Shown piece after piece: positions 30,633 through 40,774 of a stretch of DNA of 64,000 nt. The notes under the pieces were generated by a model that saw only the letters and a program-made list of their open reading frames with translations, ran no database searches and was not told the origin of the DNA. The translations under genes were made by a program, and so were the position numbers. The first letter of the stretch is position 1. Each line of letters begins with the position of its first letter. The stretch is from Apophysomyces variabilis (taxonomy: Eukaryota > Mucoromycota > Mucoromycetes > Mucorales > Mucoraceae): the NCBI GenBank assembly GCA_002749535.1, contig MZZL01000403.1:644209-708208 (forward strand), in the 5' to 3' direction.

Positions 30633-31369
30633 AAAAGAAACGCATCTAATTTTTTTTGTACTTTTAATTTCACTCTTTTTCTCATCTCATTTTCCAAATA
30701 CACTTGGTTACTCCATTGTTGCCCACTGTGGTCATATACACAAATACATACTAACACATGAAATCGCTATCAGAACGCTATTCGCTGTTATCTCTGTTTT
30801 ATACCAATTAAATGGTGTATCTGATGACTCTCTATGGGATACATACATGAAAAAAGTTTTGCAAAAAGAAAAGAAAATATATGCTCTTTTTTTCTATTGC
30901 AAATGGTGACTCATGCTGCGATAATTGTTCACGGATTACCGTTTCTGATACAGATTATTTTATATTGCTTGCACTTGCTGTACGTAAAAGCTTGGCTTAG
31001 CTATCCCGAATAGGTTGCGATCAGCAAAATGCCCGATACGTCAAATTCATGGTCATTATTGCCAAGTGGACAGAGTTTCTTTGATACCTTGCAAGCGGTG
31101 TGTGCTATTCATTTTTTTATTAATAAGAGCCATCCTACTTAAACAAAGAAAGCCCAACAATACATGAAAATGGATTGTTAGTGTTATTTCTACATGTGCA
31201 TGCATTATTTTACAGAATAAAAGAAAAGAGTTTTTGGTAGAAAATGGACAGGATATTAATATGCTTGCTCGCATGCTTCCGATAAGTGATCGACACTTCC
31301 GCAGTATCGGCAGACATCCTTTTAAGGATCATTAGCATTTCTATCCTTCGTACAAACTCCAAGTTCAAT
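30633..31369. other. convergent intergenic region
   Basis: 737 bp of facing 3' flanks, AT-rich with T and A runs near 30650, 30855 and 31110. No gene seen. Confidence 0.45.
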
Positions 31370-34300
31370 TCAATTATTTACCTGGCATTCGGCGCTGGTA
31401 TGTCCTGACCCGCCACAGTTACCACAACGCACCACTACAGGTTTTTTCCATGACCGCTTGCCACGATGATGGTTCGATTGCATTTCCTCTCGATAGCCCG
31501 CAAAGAGATCTTGATTACCGAATCCCGCGGTAATGCCACTGCCAGGCTTGCCTGTGGACTTTAATTGATTTTCTAAGGTATTAATTCGTGCTTCAAGGGA
31601 CAGGATATAACGTCTGGCTTCTTCCATTTCAGTTTGCTTCCTTGCTTCAAATAACTGTAACGTCTGAGCTTCACGCTCACGGCTAAGTGTCATCAGTTCG
31701 GAATATCGGCCAGTCATCATGGTCATCTCTTGTTGCGTGGATAAAATTGTTTGGATCAGTTGAGCGTTCTCCCGATGCAGGTTTTGGATCATCATGATCA
31801 AATTTTCCTGGTTCATCGTAAGCAACTTATCTGGTGAAGGGAATTCGTGCTGTGAAATAGCAGATAAAGCAGGAGGCCGCGAAGGGATACCGAGGCTGGT
31901 AGGAATAGAAGGTACAGAGTTTGTTATATCCTTGCTCAGGCCTGGTGGTTGTACTGTGGTATTCTTCAATATGTTCTTCAGCGAGAAATTGACTACTTCA
32001 GCTTCTTTTTCCGACGATATAGCATCAGCCAGTGGTGCTTTTTCTTTAACTTCTGAGATAACCTTTTTTTCGCTGTCCTGTTGCTCCGGCAAAACTTTCG
32101 CTGGCTCAGGTACAGCAGGAATTGCTGGCACCACTTCTGCTGCCGTAAGTTGTTGCTTACCAGCCGTCGTTTTCTTGGATGACATAGTAGCCACAGGCTG
32201 GCATTGCAAGGAGGACTTGGATGACTCGGATGCTTGAGGAAGTTCATGTAAAGCTGAGGATTTATTTACTTCAACCTTTGGTTTTGGGGATGGCTGGGCC
32301 TTGTGGGACTTGATTGTCTCGCTCTTAGATGAAATATCAAGATTCTCATTTCTCGATTGAGCTTTTTCGATCTTTTGCTCGACATTATTTTCCATCTTCT
32401 GCTTGGTATCTTTGTCAAATTTCTGCCCCGCCTTCTTTTCCATTCTTGGCTCTGTTTTCTTCTCCATCTTTGGCTCGGCTTTTTGTTCAGTCTTAGGTTC
32501 TGCTTTCTTTTCAGCCTTTGGCTGGGCTTTCTGCTCAATTTTAGGCTCTGCTTTCTTCTCAGCCCTTGATTCTGCTTTGTTTTCACTCTTTGTTTCGGTT
32601 TTCTTCTCAGTCTTAGGTTCTGCTTTCTTCTCAACCTTTGATTCTGCTTTCTTTTCAATCTTTGGCTCGGCTTTCTTTTCGACCTTTGGCTCTAATTCCT
32701 TTTCGATCTTCTGCTCTATCTTCTGCCCTGCCTTTTTGTCAGCCTTTGACTGTGGCTTCTGTGTGATCTTCTGCTCCGTAATTTGCTCACCCTTATTTGA
32801 TAAATTGTCGGCTGTCACTGGAGAAGGCGACTTGTTCTTTCCTTTTTCCACGGCTTTTGCCGTACCCATCGCTTCTTTCTGGTCCTGCTCTGGTCGGACT
32901 GGCTTATTCAATGATTTTTCAGGTATCTTTCCCGGACTCTTTTCCTTTGGTACCTGTTGACATAGGAAACGTCAGCTCAATCCCAAACGACTTTAAGACA
33001 TATCTACCACTCACTTTCTTATTTTCCTCCGGTGACTTAGACTCCAATAGTGTTGATGTGGAAGGTGACGGCTGGACAGACAAACTTGCACCATTTGCCT
33101 TTTTCTTTTTGTTCTTCTTCTTTTTCGGCTCTGGCTGTTCTTCAACGGGTACTCCCATGGATTTCAACAGCATATTTTGTCGTTTTACAGCCAAATTTTC
33201 GCCTTGAATACGCATGCCCTCCTTCAAAAACAGCTTGCCCAGTACACCTGCCAGTTCTCGACGACCCGTTTGAACACCCTCTTCAAAGTCTTCCAGTAAG
33301 AACTCACGTTCCTCAATCAACTCTTGGTGGGAATCCAAAAAACGCTTAACTTCTCTTTCAATTGTTACTGCTTCCATTACTTCTCCTTCCTGCATCAAGG
33401 CCTCAATACAAACGAGACTAAACTTGCAAAACAGTGCCTCCGGAAAAATCTTTTTGGTTAACTGGTAACGAAAGTTCTGACGCATCGAATAGTACTCGCT
33501 TTCGACTTTCTTGAGTCTCTTTTTGAAGTCTTTGTTGTTTATCTTGTCAAGCCGACCGGCGACATTGGGTCGCGATTCCTCCGCGTATGCCTTCTTTAAG
33601 GCCTGAATCTCTTCCAAAAAAGCTTTCACTCGCACTGACGTTTCTAATTGGATCGTTTCCGCAGCAAAAGCAACGTCGTTGGTTGGGTGCAAGTCTTTGA
33701 GAGATGCGGATACGGCTTTGCAGTTGGCTAAATATCCTTCATCCTGTTGCTCATGTGAAGCCATACGATCGGCCATCTGCTGAATAGTGGGGACAACTAA
33801 ATCCCATAACTTTTGGACTAATGCTCGCACCGCTTCCAAACGCTGAGCAACAAAGACGTCTTGGAACTCCTGAGCACAGGAAGCCAAGCGGTCAAAATAG
33901 TCCGTAAAGGTGCGATCCACTTTTTCCAGATCTCCTGCACTCTTTTTCTTTTTAAAATTGGCCGATGCGTCAGACCAATAATCCTTGAAGGAAACTAGTC
34001 CCTGATTTTCCACAAACGCGTCCACAGACTCTTGGCACCGTTCTCCCATCAGTATATTACGCTCCTCCTCTAACGCCAGAACCTGATCCATAAATCCATT
34101 CAGATGGCGCCATGAGTGGTCCAGAGCCTGCTCAAGTTCCACCAGCGCTTTTTTGACCGCATTTTCCATTTTCTCGTTAATGATGTCACGTTCGATATCA
34201 AGCTCTGCAGGAGTTTTGCTTTCGGGACGAATGTGATCACACGTAGGTTGCGAGTGTGAAAGAAGTATATCGCCAGTCAAGTTTTTGAGCAAATGAAAAC

Positions 34301-35073
34301 CTTCGGAGGGTAGACAAAGCGCTTGACGTTCGATGATCAACGGGTCAAGCAACTGAGATGGCTCTTTTGGGTCCTCCACCAAAGGAATCGCGTCCGGATA
34401 CGGGTTGAATTGAATCGGCTCAAAGCTCTCGGGAAGCCCGGATAAATTGCTTGGTAGTGTGATCCAAAGTTGGCATGCGGCTATAAGCTCTTCGGTCAAA
34501 CTTCCTTTGTCGTCCGGCTTTGATTCCAATAGCTTTCGAAACTCTTCGAACATTTTTGCCGATCGCTGTTTTTGTTTAACAGGTCCAGCATCAGGTGACA
34601 TCAAGTTGATCTGGTAACGTCCGGCCTGGATAGTATCCGAATGTGTGATGGTTACTTCTTCTTGGGTCTTTGCATTCCAAACAAAGTGCTTCTTGTATAT
34701 AAATTGTGCCCATTCACGGCAGAAATAGCATCGGGTTTCGTTGTCGCATGCTCTGAAGCGGGCCAATTCTTTGGACACCACGTTATGCTCGATCCTCAAT
34801 ACCTCGATCGGGGCATCCATGTTCAGACTGACAGTGGGTTTTTCGTGCACTAAAAAGAAAAAATTATTTTTTTCTTTTCGGTAGTGTTCCATTTAAAGGA
34901 CCGATATCCACAAGTTCAACCAATTCACTTGCCAAACGCAGTAATCCAGGCACACAATTCCTTAACTCATCTTTTATGGAGAATGTTACCAACAAAATGA
35001 TGATAAGAGAGACGTATTGATTACGGTTTATTGTATAGGAAAGCAAACTTTTTGTTATGGAAAAGTTCAGCAT
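31370..35073 (-). CDS. large coiled-coil protein with Lys/Glu/Pro repeats and C-terminal CCHC zinc knuckle
   Basis: I do not recognise this protein. Two long frames (34892-32919 and 32911-31370) join through a 61-nt intron (donor GTGAGT near 33016, acceptor CAACAG near 32956), giving over 1100 aa. The N-terminal half is helical, with a Cys motif CYFCREW. A basic tract (PKKKKNKKKKA) comes before the intron. The next section is about 15 imperfect copies of an eight-residue unit of the type KKAEPKIE. A Leu/Gln-rich coiled coil follows (ENLIMMIQNLHRENAQL). The end is CGNCGGSGHTSAEC, a C-x2-C-x4-H-x4-C knuckle suggesting RNA or ssDNA binding. An added 5' exon (35073 to about 34905, ending ELVELVDI) joins in frame but uses a weak donor; otherwise the start is the ATG at 34892. 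Confidence 0.7.
32350..32750. repeat. 24-nt period coding tandem repeat
   Basis: About 15 imperfect 24-nt units encode K-K-A-E-P-K-(I/V/T/A)-E variants on the - strand. The period is visible on the + strand as repeated ttctcn...ttnggctc blocks. Units vary at third positions, so the array is old or under protein-level selection. Confidence 0.85.
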
Positions 35074-36150
35074 GTTGGCAGGAAGAAAAAGCAGGAAAGT
35101 AGCTGCACTTCAAATACTATCATTTCGTGGTATCCACTTCAATCCACGCAAGCTTCCTTTCGTTTTAGTTAGCATAGATATTATCCGCAATCATCCAGCG
35201 TAAACTTTGCCTTGTTGATCAGCAGTAAGACCATTTCAAGTAACAACAAAGAAATATTTTAAATCGTGCATCTAAATTATATGTTCATTGTTTTACCTTC
35301 CCTTTTTATGGATATCAATATGTTGGTCGTGATACTCAAGATTCCCACTTTTGTATTGTTAAACCGCAAATACTTGTTAGAGCTTGGTTTGAACGTATTT
35401 ATTCCAAGATTTTCACTTACTTGCTGTTAGCTTATTTGGAGACATCACATCACAATCAAGCTTCCAGAAGTCTAATTTAGCCGTAGATACTCATTGCTGC
35501 CCATTCTAATCGAATACTCCGTAATTCAATCGAATATAAATCATATCGTTTTGTTAAGTAACCAGACCTTAATTAACCCTGTCGATGCTTCGGCAAATAT
35601 GACATTATAGGGATAACAGATTAATGAAAGAGTCTGTTAACATTCCAGAGACTTTGTTGTGTACGATGGCGTTGTAAAAGATAACCTCCTAACGAAAAGT
35701 AATGGCACATATCAGCTTCCACCAGAAATGTCAAAGCCTTCCTGAAGCAGGTTTAATGTACGTTCCAAGAAGACAAGCCCAGTTTTCATACTCATTCCGA
35801 TGGTATGGAGCATATCGACTCGTGACTCCTTGCGAGCAACGATCGACAGAAAGAAAACCTGGCAATTGCTCGGCCTTCTATGCTTGGATAAGCATTGGCT
35901 GTGATTGGAGTCCAGGCTGAGTAGTTGATTAGATCTCCTCGCCTGCAAAGAAGCAAGGAGCATCCAAAAGAGACTGATTTCCTATTGCGGTAATCGTTTT
36001 TTCAGGGCACGAACCGACAACCCTTTCCATGACAAGAAGAGTAAAAGGAGAACATAAATCCATTTTAACTTGTGCTTCACGTAGCCATTTGTTTAGACAT
36101 TAATTAAAATCAGACAAAAAGAAAAAACTGCAAATTAAGGTAGTCTAATA
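35074..36150. other. intergenic region, possible TE debris
   Basis: About 1.1 kb. It contains an ATG-less open stretch at about 35253-35478 (+) that includes GYQYVGRDTQDSHFC. A second frame at 35702-35920 (+) lacks recognisable features. An 18-bp near match to the I-SceI site lies at 35608-35625. No intact gene is supported. Confidence 0.4.
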
Positions 36151-36528
36151 TCAAATTTTAACGTCTACGAAAGACGTGCGGTCATCATTACAGTAAGCTG
36201 GCGGAGGAGATTTTGGCATGTTCGGCGATGTAGGTGAGGTGGGAGATGAATACGGTGGGCGAATATGGCTGTATAAAAGTGTGTCTGATGATAATTTGAT
36301 TTCGGCTGATGTCTCGAACGAGCTGTGTTGACTCTCGCTTTGCTTGATAGCCGCCATATGTGCTGGTCCATCGATCATGATAAAGTCTTGCTCAACATCT
36401 TTCCAGATCCCGTGAACGCGATGATGTCGTTGATACCGTCTTCGTAAGATGTAAACAGAAATAGATAGTAATGACAAACAAATAATTGTCAGAATAACGC
36501 TATCGAGCAGTGACAGAGGCAACGCCAT
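36151..36528 (-). CDS. small single-pass membrane protein, unknown
   Basis: A 125-aa frame from the ATG at 36528. Residues 1-27 (MALPLSLLDSVILTIICLSL and following) are a signal anchor. A basic stop-transfer RRRYQRHH comes next, so the rest is likely cytosolic. The tail is Ser/Pro/Thr-rich with a PPxY-like sequence PPPAYC, which could bind WW-domain (Nedd4/Rsp5-type) ubiquitin ligases. No family recognised. The open frame extends upstream of this Met, so another start or a 5' exon is possible. Confidence 0.5.
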   Translation of the reverse strand: MALPLSLLDSVILTIICLSLLSISVYILRRRYQRHHRVHGIWKDVEQDFIMIDGPAHMAAIKQSESQHSSFETSAEIKLSSDTLLYSHIRPPYSSPTSPTSPNMPKSPPPAYCNDDRTSFVDVKI

Positions 36529-37084
36529 GATATGGAAGGCGCTAATTACATGTCTTAGAAGAAAATGGAGATAATATATGCATGAAATACCTCTTATTAC
36601 GTTTGCTACAGTTTGAAGGAAATGAGGCTTTATGTATGCGAACGGAAGAAAAGAACGCTTTGATATAAAGTCAGAGAGAAATGAGGAGAAAAGGGATGAG
36701 GTTGGCCGCCCAAAGGAGCCAGAGCAGAAAGAAAATATAGTATAATAAAAACAAAAAAAAATAGAATAGAAAAGACTTGTAGCACCAAAAAAAAGGAAAA
36801 GTAAAAGAAAGAATATGGGTTCCTGTACTCGAGCCATCTCCCTAACATGCAACCTGCTGCTGAAGACACGGAGTACGCCAAACCTGGCATTCCTGAATCA
36901 CTACTGGAAAACAAATACGTATCTGGACTTCACATTGACTCTTACTATTCTGATTTCTCCATTGTGGATACATACTACAATGGTTGATATAATGGAGTAT
37001 GAGATCATCGTCCAAAACGTGTATTGGATATCTATGTCAATAGCCATTCCTTCCCTCGTTCCCCCTTCATATATATCTAATGAG
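36529..37084. other. intergenic
   Basis: 556 bp between two - strand genes. Hydrophobic frames on the - strand reflect T-rich low-complexity sequence at 36720-36810. Nothing else supported. Confidence 0.45.
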
Positions 37085-38074
37085 TTATTGATTTATTTCG
37101 GGTTCGCAACGTATCAGGGTTTCTATCACCCCGTCGAAATCTTCCACTGGCATAGATATTGCCATCGAAGTCGCCTATAACGTTAACATTAGAAAGAGAA
37201 CCATGCATTATGCCAATACGCACCTCTTTTAATTGTAATAAATCTGCAATAACTTTCTCTGACACTTCTTTTAATTTATCCGACTTTTCCGTTACTTGCT
37301 TCATGAGTTCTCGGTTTTCACTCTTGAGCTGAAGCACGAAAGATTCACATTATTTTCACTCTCCATTACACCTTTCCCTTCTTACCTCTTTCTCCGCATT
37401 CCTTAACTTTCTAAGTTCCTTCATTTTCATATGGATTCTCATTGCTCGGACAACTTCATCAGGTTGAGGTACCAGTCTTAGATAAAATCAATCAATTTCT
37501 CTCCTGGTAGATGATACGCTTTGCAAACCTTGCATTATCTCCATTTTCGACAATTTCACTTTCTCGTATCCGTCGTTCCAGCGCATTAAGTTTATCTAGA
37601 AAATCCCGCTTTTCTTTTATGGTATATTGGTAGCTGTTCTATGTACAGGTGTAAAACGTAGCTTTAAGAGATCACAGTGCTCATTTACCCAAAGCTGAGA
37701 TCTTGCATAATGAGATGCTTGTTTATGAGCTTCCTCTAGCTCCTTTGTATGTGATTCCGGAAGTTCTCGTGTTTCGCGGACCTGCCGCAAAGCATTCGTA
37801 AACCTGTCATAACTGAACACAGATGAACACTATGGAAACACATGGTCGCCACTTCTTTTACTCACCTGTAATGCTTTAATATATGATCAACCCATTTTGA
37901 ATAGCATAGATCTAATTTTGCTGCCCGTTTTCCTGTAGCAGCATCGTTTGATTGTGCCATGGATCGCGGATTTGAGCCGACGCAACCTGGTGGGTTGTTT
38001 CCTGAAGCACTGTAGTGGCTGGATTGCATGCTGTGTCGGAGTTTGATACATGGTTGGGTTGAAATGAGCATCAT
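37085..38074 (-). CDS. coiled-coil protein, unknown
   Basis: About six short exons join in frame from the ATG at 38074 (MMLISTQPCIK) to a TAA at 37085. Readable blocks are KWVDHILKHYSYDRFTNALR, then LPESHTKELEEAHKQASHYA, EKRDFLDKLNALERRIRESE, EVVRAMRIHMKMKELRKLRN and ENRELMKQVTEKSDKLKEVS. The end reads ATSMAISMPVEDFDGVIETL, then a short tail. The heptad pattern suggests a dimeric coiled coil, and the short, exon-rich layout resembles kinetochore or spindle proteins. That is only an impression; no family was identified. If the last intron (GTGCGT donor) is retained, the alternative stop is at 37077. Confidence 0.6.
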
Positions 38075-38573
38075 CGATTCATGTCAGACCTGGATACGCT
38101 ACTTCTTATAGTGCGTGCAATAGAAAATGCAGCCTTCCACAAGTTCATATTGCAGTGTCCAACGGTAGGCACCCCAATATACCAATTTAACGCGTATCCG
38201 TTAGCAATGTACATGCATTATAACCTATATGTAATAGCAATTCATCTTTCTCTTCTTTCTATTGCCGGAAGCAAATAAAGCTGATATGTCAAACCTGCCA
38301 TTGATAATAATGTACGAATTCTGTCTTGGATAAAGATTATGTGCGGCCTCAAGAACAAATTTCCAAACGAACATCAACAGACACATTGTCGAAAGGGTGA
38401 TGAATTGCATAATGGCCAAAAATGACTTTAGCCATCATTATAGTATCATCTACATCTCCATTCTCTTTCTTCTGCAACAGCCTGTAACGGCTTTAGTGTC
38501 AGTAGTTGCTTATTCATATTAAAGTAGCCATAAGAATTTTGTGATTGGTATTTGTACTTTATATGATCGTGTC
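38075..38573. other. intergenic
   Basis: 499 bp between the coiled-coil gene start and the OST5 3' end. No gene seen. Confidence 0.45.
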
Positions 38574-38918
38574 TTAAACATATACACCAACAGAGATCGA
38601 TGTCAGGACAGCACCAAGACCGAGGAAGATGGATGCAAGCAAAGAGGTTTGAATCTGCTTTGGTAACGATGTGTTTCTTCCTTGGCTGCGTATAATACTT
38701 CTCTTTTAGTGCGCCTCTCTTTTCTATTGCCAAAGCTACATACACGATGAACAAACCGGCGGCAAGAAGGCCCACAGAGAGAGCGATGTAAGCGAGTAAT
38801 GGATACAAAATCGGAGGTACTGGCGCACCAACCGGTGTTCCTTCTTTCCAATCGTCCTGTATTAAGCATTAGCTGTGCAGGTATTTGGTCATTGCTTGAA
38901 AGTTACCAAAGTGCTCAT
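38574..38918 (-). CDS. OST5: OST5/TMEM258-like oligosaccharyltransferase subunit
   Basis: Exon 1 is only MSTL (ATG at 38918). A 50-nt intron follows, then DWKEGTPVGAPVPPILYPLL and the first helix LAYIALSVGLLAAGLFIV. The last part reads SLPKQIQTSLLASIFLGLGA and ends ISVGVYV, which matches the hallmark end of Ost5/TMEM258 (glycine-valine/isoleucine-tyrosine-valine stop). The two parts lie in different frames. A short intron of 37-43 nt (donor GTATGT or GTAGCT near 38745, acceptor ending about 38704) restores the frame. It also gives an inter-helix loop of about 22 residues, the usual size. Ost5 is a small two-TM subunit of the ER N-glycosylation complex, next to Ost1. The protein would be about 80 aa. 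Confidence 0.65.
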
Positions 38919-40353
38919 GATGTGTAGTAAGAAAATCGAGTCGTTGGAGTATAAGGAATGTGACGGATTTTCATTGGATTCTGAGTTATCAAAAATAGTA
39001 TTGGAGTAACTCATTGTTGACATAAACTATAGAGATACTCTTTTCTTCTTTTCAACAGACTATGGTGAACCACAGAGGATTGCTTTCTCTTTGATATATA
39101 CAAACAAAAACTTTTTTATGTTAGCAAGACATGCCCATTTGCCCCTCTCTCAAGGATAGGTAGCCTTATGGAATTAACTCCTACTCAGCCTAAATGACAA
39201 GTAAAATGCATGGACCTGCTGTAGCTTCCTAAAACAGAGTAGGATGCCTTCAGCACTAGGAGTTGCCGCGCCAGTGAACTCCTTATTACGCCACCATAAC
39301 TGAAGAAGTTAAATAGGTAGCAAGACTTAACGTATGCAGTATGCTCCAACGCATATAATAAACTATGCTTGAACAGTCAAGCACTAATCAAACGTAAGGT
39401 TTGAAAACGCTCGCTACTTTGGCACACTCCACAGATCGAATGTTAGTTATAGCACGCCTTCTGGCCATATCGAGTAGTTGTCAGAAACTGCTTTATTGAT
39501 TTGCCGGGATTTATTGACAACTTCAGTTGCAATATGATAACGAAGAATATGGTGGTAAATATTATCGTGCTAACGCGCAATATCAAATGAATCCTGTACC
39601 TTCATCATAACCATTTGCCACCTTATTCGAACAGCGTTAATTCAGCTTACCTACCGTCTTCATCCAATAATAGGAATGCACTTTGGCTACCTGCTTTATG
39701 TGTTAAATAACGTGGCTCAGTTACGGAGATCTTGTTGCAAAAGTTTGGTTAATAATATAGAATGGACCAATGAGACGTATCTAAGACAAATTATCTTTCA
39801 TTACCTGCTCCGTTATCATGCCCGTAGTTGCAGACTTGGATGAGATACACAGTTGTTTTATGATTTGCAGGCACTAAAATCATGCCAGTTCGCATTCCAC
39901 AACCATAAAACGCAGCAATATTTATGGATCATTTTCCATGCAGGGTATCTGGAAATTTGTGTGCATCAGGTGATTATTCGAGCAACGTCAACACCATCTC
40001 AGTGTTGCTCTTCATCATCGTGCTCTTATTCGTATACACGTGAGATGCGATTAGGCACACAACTTATAAAGCAGTTAATGCCTTTTAAATCTTGGCTATC
40101 CTTTTCTGAAATGAACTCGATCTAATTCAGAGCTCCACCAATCAGTCCAAGTAAAAGATAGCTTTGTTTCTTCGGTTCCGGTTCAGTTCTCGGTCTTGTC
40201 GGTTCTTTTGCGGAACCCTAGTTAGTACAACGAAGGTATCTATAGATTGGCTCACCTTGTCCGTATGATGCTAAGAGTATCGACGTAACTTGAAATTCGG
40301 CTAAGCTAATAAGTTTGGGCGGATATTCTTGTAGCAGTCTGTACAATGATTCG
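38919..40353. other. gene-free accessory region
   Basis: 1.4 kb, AT-rich. The open frame at 39853-40125 (+) has no recognisable features. A TIR-like end lies at 40165-40220. Confidence 0.4.
40165..40220. mobile_element. possible solo hAT-type terminus
   Basis: On the - strand the segment begins TAGGGTTCCGC and continues with spaced GAACC units (four to five in about 50 bp). That combination is seen at hAT ends, with a TAGGG start and subterminal repeats. No partner end or 8-bp target duplication was found. Confidence 0.3.
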
Positions 40354-40774
40354 ATGCCGAGAACTCTTTGGGACGCGGGCTTACAGTGCTTTCCCCATCA
40401 GAACATAGACTGCGCTCTGAAAATGACGGATGAGCTTGGTCAAGGTACGTATCTACTTACTAATATTCATGGTTTGTAATTGATTATGTATGTGGACTGC
40501 TGAACACGCGATCACTTAACTGAGCATTTTGTATTCAGCACAAGTTATCATTGATTTGATTCCGGTCAAATACGGTCGATTAAAAATCAAAACAATTGTG
40601 TACTTAGCCGAATTTGTCGGTATCTTACCAGAAACAACCACTACTACTCAGTCTTTCTTCATCAAGGCCTATCGATTATTTGTCCAAGCGATATATTCCC
40701 TCGTCTCTAGTCTAATATACACTGTGAGAAACTTTCTATCGTATTCCTGGGCAAGTCGACGTCGTGGCGTCTGA
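40354..40774 (+). CDS. tentative two-exon small protein, unknown
   Basis: Exon 1 (40354-40444) ends at a consensus GTACGT donor and exon 2 (40539-40774) follows TTCAG. The join is in frame and gives 108 aa. The protein opens MPRTLWDAGLQCFPHQNIDC, has a mid section QVIIDLIPVKYGRLKIK and a hydrophobic amphipathic segment SLVSSLIYTVRNFLSYSWAS, and ends ASRRRGV. That is compatible with a C-terminal membrane-associated helix and a basic cap. No family recognised. It sits alone in a TE-rich interval and could be chance or a relic. Confidence 0.3.

Noticed and set aside
32357..32960. Antisense Phe/Ser/Cys-rich ORFs over the Lys-rich repeat
   Set aside because: They are the reverse complement of the KAEPK repeat; period and composition explain them.
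35580..35700. Mitochondrial LSU rRNA fragment (because of GGGATAACAG)
   Set aside because: The rRNA sequence expected around that motif (upstream GGATAAAAG-type and downstream CACCTCGATG blocks) is absent.
38704..38725. 13- or 22-nt ultrashort intron or a sequencing frameshift in OST5
   Set aside because: A 37-43-nt intron with a GTAGCT or GTATGT donor fixes the frame and gives the family's normal inter-helix loop length.
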